A DNA stretch of 64,000 bases from Microcosmobacter mediterraneus (GTDB lineage Bacteria; Bacteroidota; Bacteroidia; Flavobacteriales; Flavobacteriaceae), in assembly GCF_031846265.1 (NCBI RefSeq), contig NZ_JAVRIA010000003.1:248001-312000 (forward strand), in the 5' to 3' direction. The translations under genes and the position numbers were made by a program. The notes beneath the pieces are model-generated. The model did not search any database. It had not been told where the DNA came from and saw only the letters and a list, made by a program, of their open reading frames with translations. This document shows positions 45,422-53,045 of the stretch, one piece after another (position 1 is the stretch's first letter; every line of letters begins with the position of its first letter).

Positions 45422-46323
45422 TAAATTCTATTTAACACAAGGTCTACATCTAATAAAACAATTGAGAAGACTCCTGCAACAATGATAAATTTTAAAATAT
45501 TATGAAGCCAAACATAGTGAGTTTTCTGTTTGGATCTCCACAGCAATAGTAGGAAAATCAATAATAACATTACACTTATATAAAAGTAATAATGCATGTT
45601 ACCTAATGAAAAATAATTGGTAAGAACAAAGACTAAAACTGCAGTCAATAGTACCAATAAGGTTAGCATAACTTTAGAGGTTTGTTCACCATATGCTACT
45701 GGAATTGTTCTGTAGCCTAAGGCTAAATCACCTTTCATATTCTCCAAATCTTTAGTCAACTCTCTCATAGAAATTAATAAAAACAAAAACAGCGCATGTA
45801 TAAATATGACATTTTCAAAATTTTTGTAATACATAAAAATGGCAAAAAAGGGAAGTATGGTTAGAATTGCTGACGTTAAATTTCCAACAATAGGCAATTT
45901 CTTAAGTTTATGCGAATAGAACCATATTCCAAATATATATGCAGAAAAAAACAATACAGCATTAAAAGATACATAGCTAGCTAATACGGCTGCAATAAAA
46001 TTAAGCACAAAATAAAAGGATAGCTTAGTATTCTGACTCACCAAACGATCCAACATGGACTTTTGAGGTCTGTTTATTAAATCCTTTTCTGAGTCGTAAA
46101 AATTATTAATTATATAACCTGCTGCTATGGTAGCTGCAGAAGCTAATACCAAAGCCAATAGATTAAAGTCGAATAGTACTTTACTAAGAGGTTTATTGTG
46201 AGCTAGAATGAAAACTGAAGTTAGATACTGTGCTATTACAATAACTAGAATATTATAACCTCTTACCACGGAAAACATGCTGAAAAATTTAATCAGAATA
46301 TGTTTTTGTTTTCTAGTAAGCAT
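45421..46323 (-). CDS. UbiA-family prenyltransferase, geranylgeranylglycerol-phosphate geranylgeranyltransferase-like
   Basis: This 300-residue polytopic protein has about eight or nine membrane helices and the two Asp-rich UbiA motifs, NNFYDSEKDLINRP and RELTKDLENMKGD. It is of the type annotated in Bacteroidota as geranylgeranylglycerol-phosphate geranylgeranyltransferase (DGGGP synthase-like). The neighbours upstream are mevalonate kinase and diphosphomevalonate decarboxylase, which supply isoprenoid diphosphates, so the context fits prenyl-lipid synthesis. Other UbiA roles (menaquinone, heme O) are possible, but the gene order speaks for a lipid role. Confidence 0.8.
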   Translation of the reverse strand: MLTRKQKHILIKFFSMFSVVRGYNILVIVIAQYLTSVFILAHNKPLSKVLFDFNLLALVLASAATIAAGYIINNFYDSEKDLINRPQKSMLDRLVSQNTKLSFYFVLNFIAAVLASYVSFNAVLFFSAYIFGIWFYSHKLKKLPIVGNLTSAILTILPFFAIFMYYKNFENVIFIHALFLFLLISMRELTKDLENMKGDLALGYRTIPVAYGEQTSKVMLTLLVLLTAVLVFVLTNYFSLGNMHYYFYISVMLLLIFLLLLWRSKQKTHYVWLHNILKFIIVAGVFSIVLLDVDLVLNRI

Positions 46324-46340
46324 AAACTTGCTTTGATGAG

Positions 46341-46361
46341 ATCCTGAATCAAGTTCAGGAT
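46341..46361. repeat. Dispersed palindromic repeat, AACTTGATTCAGGAT type
   Basis: The element ATCCTGAATCAAGTTCAGGA and the following T form a near-perfect dyad between the mevalonate kinase stop and the UbiA start. This sequence is common as a dispersed intergenic repeat in Bacteroidota. There is no T run, so it is probably not a terminator. Confidence 0.7.
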
Positions 46362-46370
46362 GACAAATAA

Positions 46371-47300
46371 TTAGAAGTTATAGACCACTTCTAATTTATA
46401 ATCAGAGAGTGATTGCTGAGCTTTATTAAAATCTTCGGTAAAACCTAGAATATAGCCTCCACCACCTGATCCGCATAATTTGAGGTAATACTCATTCGTT
46501 TCAATTCCTTTTTTCCAGAGTTCGTGGAATTGCTTTGGAATCATTGGCTTAAAGTGATTAAGTACCACTTTAGAGAGTTGTTTTGTGTTTTTAAACAATG
46601 ATTTAATATCACCGTTAAGAAAGTCATCTACACAAGCATCTGTATGCTTAATAAATTGGTCTTTCAACATTTTACGGAAACCCTCTTGCTTCATATTATC
46701 CATAAAAATACTAACCATTGGAGCTGTTTCACCAATAATACCGCTATCTAATAAAAATACAGCACCTTTACCTCTAGACTCTTGAGATGGAATACCTGTA
46801 GCTTCAATATTATCTTTAGAGTTGATAAGAATAGGTATACTTAAGTAACTGTTTAAAGGGTCTAATCCTGAAGACTTACCATGAAAAAACGATTCCATTT
46901 CCGCAAAAATGGTCTTTAAGGTTAGAAGTTTTTCTCTAGTTAGGTTTTCTAAAACAGTAATTTTAGCTTTAGCATATTTATCATATATCGCTGCAACTAA
47001 AGCACCACTACTACCTACACCATAGCCTTGAGGAATAGAAGAATCAAAATACATTCCGGATTCAACATCTCTATCTAAGGAATCAAAATCAAATTCTACA
47101 ATTTCAGAATCAATAGTTTTTAGATGCTCTACAAAAAGCTTCAACCCATTATTAGATGCTTTAGCAGAATCCGAATTTTCATCATTCATCTTTAAAGCGC
47201 CATTGTAAAAACTATATGGAATTGATAATCCTTTGGAATCTTTGATAATACCATACTCACCAAAGAGTAGAATCTTAGAATAAAAAAGTGGTCCTTTCAT
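46371..47300 (-). CDS. Mevalonate kinase (GHMP family)
   Basis: This is a 309-residue GHMP kinase. The substrate segment LLFGEYGIIKDSKGLSIPYS replaces the usual GEH motif, the ATP loop is PQGYGVGSSGALVAAI and the C-terminal motif is KLCGSGGGGYILGF. Motifs and neighbours fit the mevalonate kinase of flavobacteria, which phosphorylates mevalonate. It follows the diphosphomevalonate decarboxylase gene by 28 bases on the same strand. No phosphomevalonate kinase gene is in the window. Confidence 0.87.
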   Translation of the reverse strand: MKGPLFYSKILLFGEYGIIKDSKGLSIPYSFYNGALKMNDENSDSAKASNNGLKLFVEHLKTIDSEIVEFDFDSLDRDVESGMYFDSSIPQGYGVGSSGALVAAIYDKYAKAKITVLENLTREKLLTLKTIFAEMESFFHGKSSGLDPLNSYLSIPILINSKDNIEATGIPSQESRGKGAVFLLDSGIIGETAPMVSIFMDNMKQEGFRKMLKDQFIKHTDACVDDFLNGDIKSLFKNTKQLSKVVLNHFKPMIPKQFHELWKKGIETNEYYLKLCGSGGGGYILGFTEDFNKAQQSLSDYKLEVVYNF

Positions 47301-47328
47301 AGTTTAAGAACTGATTTGGATAGTAAAG

Positions 47329-48417
47329 TTACAATTGTTTCGCTCCAAAACCAATTCTATCGCAAATATAGTGACCATTTTGGCAATACACAACCAACTG
47401 GTTATTAATGAATTCATAAACTTCCTTGGCTTCAGACTCAGGATAAAGTACATGAACATTTGCTCCAGCATCTAAAGTAAAACTGATATTTCTGCCTGTT
47501 TCTTGTCTAAATCTCCATATTTTATTGATTATTTCTAAAGTATTTGGTTTCATAAGAATAAAATACGGAAGACTAGTCATCATCATAGCATGAAGGGTTA
47601 ACGCTTCGCTCTCCACAATTTCAATGAATGCCCTCAAATCACCTGTTTCAAAAACATTTATTAATCTTGACAAGTTGTTATGTGCTTGTTTAAAACGCTC
47701 TTGTGCAAAAGGATGATTATGCATTAAGTCATGACCAACTGTACTACTTACCTGCTTCTCGCCTTTATCGACTAGTAAAATAGTATCATGATAATTCTTG
47801 AAATTATCATGCACCTTATAAGGGAATTTTGATCCAAATAAATCTGAACTCCCTTCAATATCAGTATGTTTTCCCCAAACAATCAAATCACCTTCTATAC
47901 TTCTACAAGCACTACCTGAACCTAATCTTGCTAAAAAAGATGCTTTCTTATTGAAATATTCTTCTGTTACCTCGAGCGGAATCGAGAGGTCTCTCTCAAT
48001 AGTTAATAAACACAATGCTAAGGCACTCATTCCTGATGCAGAGGATGCAATACCTGAACTATGTGGAAAGGTATTAGAGGTTTCTATGATAAAATGATAC
48101 TCTTTTAAAAATGGCAAATAACCCTCAATTCGTTTAAAGAAGGTTTTAATTTTAGGTTTAAATGCTTCATTCTTATCGCCTTCAAAATATACATCAAAAG
48201 AAAATTCAGAGTTAGGTTGTTCTAAACGCTTATATTTTACTGTTGTAGTTGTTTTACATGCATCTAAGGTAAAGCTTACTGAAGGGTTAGCAGGAATTTG
48301 GCTTTCCTTTTTTCCCCAATATTTTACTAATGCAATATTGCTAGGAGAAGACCAAGAATGACTTCCACTTTCAATTAATTTTGGATAAGGTTTAGGAATA
48401 AAATCTTTTTCTGTCAT
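47329..48417 (-). CDS. Diphosphomevalonate decarboxylase
   Basis: This 362-residue enzyme has the N-terminal substrate motif SNIALVKYWGKKESQIPANP, the ATP-binding PHSSGIASSASGMSAL and the catalytic Asp in FTLDAGANVHVLYP. It catalyses ATP-dependent decarboxylation of mevalonate 5-diphosphate to isopentenyl diphosphate in the cytosol. The segment RDLSIPLEVTEE (around 47966-47993) is encoded by bases closely matching the flavobacterial palindromic repeat, so this loop may be repeat-derived. It is 5 bases from the DUF1697 stop and begins the isoprenoid gene run. Confidence 0.93.
   Translation of the reverse strand: MTEKDFIPKPYPKLIESGSHSWSSPSNIALVKYWGKKESQIPANPSVSFTLDACKTTTTVKYKRLEQPNSEFSFDVYFEGDKNEAFKPKIKTFFKRIEGYLPFLKEYHFIIETSNTFPHSSGIASSASGMSALALCLLTIERDLSIPLEVTEEYFNKKASFLARLGSGSACRSIEGDLIVWGKHTDIEGSSDLFGSKFPYKVHDNFKNYHDTILLVDKGEKQVSSTVGHDLMHNHPFAQERFKQAHNNLSRLINVFETGDLRAFIEIVESEALTLHAMMMTSLPYFILMKPNTLEIINKIWRFRQETGRNISFTLDAGANVHVLYPESEAKEVYEFINNQLVVYCQNGHYICDRIGFGAKQL
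47966..47993 (-). repeat. Half-copy of the flavobacterial palindromic repeat inside diphosphomevalonate decarboxylase
   Basis: Read on the minus strand, AGACCTCTCGATTCCGCTCG followed by AGGTAACA matches the left arm of the element at 36336-36365 at roughly 24 of 28 positions. It is read in another frame than in the mannosyltransferase and leaves the gene open. Confidence 0.65.
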
Positions 48418-48422
48418 AGCAG

Positions 48423-48956
48423 TTAATCAGATGACAAAGATAATAACTTTAGCATTGTTTTATAGTTCCTTGCTGTAGCACTTGTTTCTAAGTTTCGTTC
48501 AAAGAAATTCATATTAAACTTAGATTGACCAAAGCCCTTAGAAGCGAACAAATATATACAATCATTAAGGATTACATACTCATCATTTTGATAGGTTTTT
48601 TCACTAGCCTTTGTAACTAATTCTTGCTTTGGAGTATCTCTTAATAAGACAAAATAGGCTTGTTGTTTCTTAGTATCAGGAAATGGACAATCATCAAAAA
48701 TACGTTGTAATTCTTTTCGCGATTTAACTAATACAGGAACGTCGAATCCTAAATGATCCTTTATTAACTTCTGTATGCTATTCTTAATTTTAACTGGCTC
48801 TGAAAATGAAGATTGTAAAATTACATTTCCACTTTGAATATAGGTTTTTACACTAACAAAACCAGCTTGGGAAAGTATTTCTCGTAGTTCAGTCATTGGT
48901 ACTTTTCTATGACCTCCAACGTTGATACCTCTTAATAATACAATGTATGTTTTCAT
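48423..48956 (-). CDS. DUF1697 family protein
   Basis: This 177-residue protein has the DUF1697 opening YIVLLRGINVGGHRKVPM, then QSGNVILQS in the middle and MNFFERNLETSATARNYKTM near the C-terminus. The family is widespread and compact; its function is unknown. It overlaps the upstream HI0933-type flavoprotein gene by 4 bases (ATGA), so the two are cotranslated, and it lies 5 bases before the decarboxylase. Confidence 0.92.
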   Translation of the reverse strand: MKTYIVLLRGINVGGHRKVPMTELREILSQAGFVSVKTYIQSGNVILQSSFSEPVKIKNSIQKLIKDHLGFDVPVLVKSRKELQRIFDDCPFPDTKKQQAYFVLLRDTPKQELVTKASEKTYQNDEYVILNDCIYLFASKGFGQSKFNMNFFERNLETSATARNYKTMLKLLSLSSD

Positions 48957-50167
48957 TGGTTATTGCCTATTGCTTTAGCTACAATAAATGCTCCTGTCCA
49001 AGCATTCTGAAAGTTGAATCCTCCTGTTACTGCATCGATATTTAAAACTTCACCTGCAAAATATAAGTTTTTATGTAGTTTACTTTCAAAGGTCTTAAAA
49101 TTAACTTCTTTAAGATCCACACCACCAGCTGTAACAAATTCTTCTTTAAACGTACTTTTGCCATTAACCTTAAATACAGCTTTGGTTAGCTGTTTGGCTA
49201 AATCCTCAAGTTGTGTTCTATTGAGTTCTGCCCAAGTTGTAACTTCAGAAATATGAGATGCTAAAACCAATTGCTGCCAAAGTCTTTTTGGTAATTCAAA
49301 CTGTGAAAATTTATATACAGTTTTCTTATTAAGCTCGTGTTTTAAGGCTTTTAATTGAAACACGCAATCTTCAAAAGATGTTCTAATAAAGTTAATTTCA
49401 ATATCAAATCTATAGTCAAGTTTTGCTAACTCAATGGCTCCAAAAGCCGATAGTTTTAAAATAGCTGGTGCACTCATTCCAACATGTGTAATGAGCAAAG
49501 GACCTTCGCTCAATAGGTTAGTGTCTAAGATCTTAACCTCAACATCCTTCGCCACTACACCAGGAATATCTTTTATACGCTTGTCATCAATATTGAAAGT
49601 GAACAAGGATGGAACAGGTTTTGAAATACGATGCCCAAGTTGATTAAGCACTTGCCACATTTTTGGGTTACTCCCTGTAGCTATTACAATTTGTTCTGAT
49701 ATAAAATCGCCTTGATTGGTTGCTACAGTCCATCGATTCTCATTTGGCTCAATAAATTTAACCGAATAACCATACATAACCTCAACTCCCGATGTTTTTG
49801 CTTCACTTAAAAAACAATCAATTATAGTCTGTGATGTATTAGAAACAGGAAACATCCGACCATCCTCTTCAATTTTTAATTCCACGCCACGCTGCTCAAA
49901 CCATTCAATGGTATCACCAGTCATAAAACGATGAAATGGTCCTAATAACTCTTTCTCGCCTCTTGGATAATTTTGTACTAACTCCGATGGTATAAACTGA
50001 GCATGAGTGACATTGCAACGTCCGCCACCTGAAATCTTAACTTTCTGTAAGCCCTCTTTTCCTCGCTCTAATATTGCGACTGAGGCTTCTGTGTTTTGAG
50101 CAATATTGATTGCTGCAAAAAAGCCTGCAGCACCTCCTCCAACAATAATAACGTCGTAATGTTTCAT
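48953..50167 (-). CDS. HI0933/YhiN-type NAD(P)/FAD-dependent oxidoreductase
   Basis: This 404-residue flavoprotein has an N-terminal FAD motif DVIIVGGGAAGFFAAINIAQ, the HI0933 signature KVKISGGGRCNVTHAQF and the C-terminal NLYFAGEVLNIDAVTGGFNF. The substrate is unknown throughout the family; some members are linked to tRNA or DNA modification or to redox homeostasis. It is the first gene of the run on this strand and is read divergently from the TTG-started lipoprotein at 50215. Confidence 0.92.
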   Translation of the reverse strand: MKHYDVIIVGGGAAGFFAAINIAQNTEASVAILERGKEGLQKVKISGGGRCNVTHAQFIPSELVQNYPRGEKELLGPFHRFMTGDTIEWFEQRGVELKIEEDGRMFPVSNTSQTIIDCFLSEAKTSGVEVMYGYSVKFIEPNENRWTVATNQGDFISEQIVIATGSNPKMWQVLNQLGHRISKPVPSLFTFNIDDKRIKDIPGVVAKDVEVKILDTNLLSEGPLLITHVGMSAPAILKLSAFGAIELAKLDYRFDIEINFIRTSFEDCVFQLKALKHELNKKTVYKFSQFELPKRLWQQLVLASHISEVTTWAELNRTQLEDLAKQLTKAVFKVNGKSTFKEEFVTAGGVDLKEVNFKTFESKLHKNLYFAGEVLNIDAVTGGFNFQNAWTGAFIVAKAIGNNQ

Positions 50168-50214
50168 TATAAATTTAACAACGTAAATTTACCATAATAT
50201 AATTCTAGTCCTTC

Positions 50215-51060
50215 TTGAAAAATTATCTTTTATTTTTTTGCATTTTATTTGTCAGTTGCAATACAGGCAAGCTAAAGGTTATTATGGACATACCAATGGC
50301 TATAAACGAGGTTTCTGGCATTGCCTTTGACCACAATAATAATCTATTTTGGATGGTTAATGATAGTGGCAACAAACCCATTCTGTATGGTGTAAACTCT
50401 AAAGGACAAATTATTAAAGAGCTAAAAATAAAAGCCAAAAATAGAGATTGGGAAGATTTGACTATGGACCCAGAAGGGAATGTTTACATTGGTAATTTTG
50501 GAAACAATGACAACGATAGTAGACAGCTTTCTATTTACAAGATTTCAAAAGATTCATTACAACATAAAACTGTAACTCCAGAGATTATAGCCTTCTCATA
50601 TCCTGAGCAACTAAAATTTCCACCAAAGAAAAAGAAACGCCATTTTGATAGTGAGGCATTTTTCTTCTTTAAAGACAGTTTATATCTATTTACAAAAAGT
50701 AGATCACCTAAAGAAAAAGGACTTACTAAATTGTACCAATTACCCTCTGTAGCCGGGAATTACAGTGCAAAATACTTAGATGAATTTAAAAGTTGTGATA
50801 ATAGTGGTTGTTGGATCACCTCGGCAGACATCAATGCTGATGGTACAAAAATTGTATTACTCAATGAGAAAAGTGCTTACGTATTTTCTAATTTTAAAGG
50901 CCACAAATTTTTAAAAGGTTCCAAAAAATTTGTGGATTTTAAACACAGTTCGCAAAAAGAAAGTGTGTGTTTTAAAAACGATAGCATACTTTACATTGCT
51001 GATGAGTATTTAGGCGTTGAAGGTGGTAATTTATACGAAATAAAAATACCAAATAATTAA
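50215..51060 (+). CDS. Beta-propeller-like lipoprotein, TTG start
   Basis: This 281-residue protein is read from a TTG at 50215; no ATG precedes the lipoprotein signal (KNYLLFFCILFVSC, lipobox Cys), so the TTG start is supported by the signal peptide. The body is propeller-like with NEVSGIAFDHNNNLFWMVND, WEDLTMDPEGNVYIGNFGNN and LLNEKSAYVFSN, similar to SdiA-regulated or esterase-like phytase folds. No catalytic residues were assigned. Convergent with the folK fusion gene, overlapping it by 4 bases. Confidence 0.78.
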   Translation: MKNYLLFFCILFVSCNTGKLKVIMDIPMAINEVSGIAFDHNNNLFWMVNDSGNKPILYGVNSKGQIIKELKIKAKNRDWEDLTMDPEGNVYIGNFGNNDNDSRQLSIYKISKDSLQHKTVTPEIIAFSYPEQLKFPPKKKKRHFDSEAFFFFKDSLYLFTKSRSPKEKGLTKLYQLPSVAGNYSAKYLDEFKSCDNSGCWITSADINADGTKIVLLNEKSAYVFSNFKGHKFLKGSKKFVDFKHSSQKESVCFKNDSILYIADEYLGVEGGNLYEIKIPNN

Positions 51061-52184
51061 GCGCAAATTTCATCCAAAAGCCAGAGGTAATCTTCTCGAT
51101 TTTTCACGAAATCTTTATCAGAGATATCAATGATTTTTACATTGAGTTCGGTTTGTTCCTTAAGAAATTCTAAATAACCAGCATTGATCTTATCAAGGTA
51201 GTCATCTTCTATATGTTTTTCATAACTACGACCTCGTTTCTTAATATTTTTTTGAAGACGCTCTGTATTCTGATATAAATACACATAAAGTTCTGGCTTG
51301 GCTATATCCTTATAGACCTGATAAAATAACTTTCGGTACAATCTAAATTCATCTATTGGCAATGTAATCTTAGAAAAAATTAAGGATTTAAAAACATCAT
51401 AATCACTTACAATGAATTCTTTAAACAAATCGAACTGCGCTAAGTCATCGCTTATTTGCTGATAACGATCTGCTAAAAATGACATTTCTAAGGTAAACGC
51501 ATAGCGCTCTGGTTCCTTATAAAATTTTGGTAAAAATGGATTATCTGCAAAACGTTCAAGAATAAGCTTAGCATTAAAATCTCTAGATATTTTAGTTGCC
51601 AAACTCGTTTTACCAGCACCTATATTTCCTTCTATTGCTATGTAATTATATTTAGAAAAGTTATAATCTTTACTTGGGTTTTTTAACCAAATATTCTGCG
51701 CCTCAATACTTTTATCTTCCTCGCATTCAGATTGTAAGATGCTTACTAATTTTCCAAAAACTGGATGTTCAACACTAGCTCCAATATCATTAAGTGGTTG
51801 CAATACAAACTGACGATTGTGAGCTTCTGGATGAGGAATGATTAATGACTTTGAGTCTAGGATTAAATCATTATAAAAAATGATGTCTAAATCTATAGAT
51901 CTCGATTCATAGTCTTTGGTTTTAGATCGTGTTCTTCCTAGCTCTTTTTCAATTTTTAACAGCCGTTTTAGTAACGGTTTTGGTTTGTAATATGTTTCCA
52001 AACCTACACAAGCGTTCAAAAATGCATCACCTTCAAAACCTACAGCTTCGGTTTTATAAACTTTTGAAATACTTTTTATAGTACCAACTTTAGCATGGAT
52101 TGCAAAAAGAGCATCTTGTAAGTTTTTAAACTTATTGCCTTTATTACTTCCAAGAGCTATGTAAACGTGGTTAGATACATCCAT
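51057..52184 (-). CDS. folK: Fused HPPK (FolK) and deoxynucleoside kinase
   Basis: From the ATG at 52184 the protein is 375 residues; the frame is open to a TTG at 52196. Residues 6-135 are HPPK: YIALGSNKGNKFKNLQDAL, then SRSIDLDIIFY and IPHPEAHNRQFVLQPL. It attaches pyrophosphate to hydroxymethyl-dihydropterin in folate synthesis. Residues about 180-375 are a deoxynucleoside kinase with P-loop EGNIGAGKTSL at about 185-195 and the ERFADNPFLPKFY segment of dNK enzymes. A ~45-residue linker joins the domains. Folate and deoxynucleotide salvage are thus in one chain, an arrangement found in flavobacteria. Confidence 0.92.
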   Translation of the reverse strand: MDVSNHVYIALGSNKGNKFKNLQDALFAIHAKVGTIKSISKVYKTEAVGFEGDAFLNACVGLETYYKPKPLLKRLLKIEKELGRTRSKTKDYESRSIDLDIIFYNDLILDSKSLIIPHPEAHNRQFVLQPLNDIGASVEHPVFGKLVSILQSECEEDKSIEAQNIWLKNPSKDYNFSKYNYIAIEGNIGAGKTSLATKISRDFNAKLILERFADNPFLPKFYKEPERYAFTLEMSFLADRYQQISDDLAQFDLFKEFIVSDYDVFKSLIFSKITLPIDEFRLYRKLFYQVYKDIAKPELYVYLYQNTERLQKNIKKRGRSYEKHIEDDYLDKINAGYLEFLKEQTELNVKIIDISDKDFVKNREDYLWLLDEICA

Positions 52185-52256
52185 AAACGACAGCAAATTA
52201 AGTAAAACAAATATTAATCCTCTATATTTACTACAGCGAATTATTCACAAATTTAG

Positions 52257-52961
52257 ATGACCTTAAAAGACAAACTTTTAGCCCAACGTATCTATCTTTT
52301 TCTAGGTGCTTTGTTTATTACATCATTAGTGGTTTCTAATCTTATTTTTCAGAAGTTTTTTTATTGGTATCCTTTTGATGTAGAAATTTTTGGCTCTAAG
52401 CTTTTTGAAATTTCAGTTGGTATTTTACCCTATCCTATAACCTTTCTAATTACAGATTTAATTAGTGAAATCTATGGAAAAAAGCGTGCTAATGATATTG
52501 TGATTGCTGGAATTTTCGCTTCTCTTTTTTCAGTTCTAATCATATTAGTTGCCGATAAAGTCCCAGCTTTAAGTAACTCGCCAATTGATGATCCTCTATT
52601 CTCTGAAGTTTTTGGAAGAACAATTTTAGCTGTTGGGTCTAGTATGCTCGCTTATTTACTTGCACAATTGATTGATATAAGAATCTATCATTTTTGGAAA
52701 CGTCTTACCAAAGGAAAACATTTATGGCTACGTAATAATTTTTCTACTTGGTTCTCTCAATTTATAGATACGCTTTCTATTGTATCTCTACTTTGTTTTT
52801 TTGAAGTTTTACCATGGAGTAGTTTTAAAGGTCTTTTAATTAGTGGTTTTTTATTTAAAGTTTTAGTTGCCTTTTTAGATACACCTTTTCTTTATCTTGG
52901 AGTGTACCTATTCAGAAAACGATTCAAATTAAAGGTAAATGAAGAGATAGAGCTTCTATAA
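52257..52961 (+). CDS. Queuosine precursor transporter (YhhQ/VUT family)
   Basis: This is a 234-residue membrane protein with six hydrophobic segments. It has the family motif ILPYPITFLITDLISEIYGK, followed by SMLAYLLAQLIDIRIYHFWK and RNNFSTWFSQFIDTL, typical of the VUT/YhhQ family that imports queuine or preQ precursors. No queuosine synthesis genes are adjacent. Start codon ATG at 52257, read divergently from folK. Confidence 0.92.
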   Translation: MTLKDKLLAQRIYLFLGALFITSLVVSNLIFQKFFYWYPFDVEIFGSKLFEISVGILPYPITFLITDLISEIYGKKRANDIVIAGIFASLFSVLIILVADKVPALSNSPIDDPLFSEVFGRTILAVGSSMLAYLLAQLIDIRIYHFWKRLTKGKHLWLRNNFSTWFSQFIDTLSIVSLLCFFEVLPWSSFKGLLISGFLFKVLVAFLDTPFLYLGVYLFRKRFKLKVNEEIELL

Positions 52962-53045
52962 ATTTATCTTAAAGTTTATACATCTGTAATCTTTTACGCT
53001 CACCTTTGCGTATATAACAGTATAGCTATTACAAATTCATTCATT

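Noticed and set aside
46341..46361. Dyad after mevalonate kinase as a terminator
   Set aside because: There is no T run, and the sequence matches a dispersed intergenic repeat type; transcription through it is needed if the run of genes is one operon.
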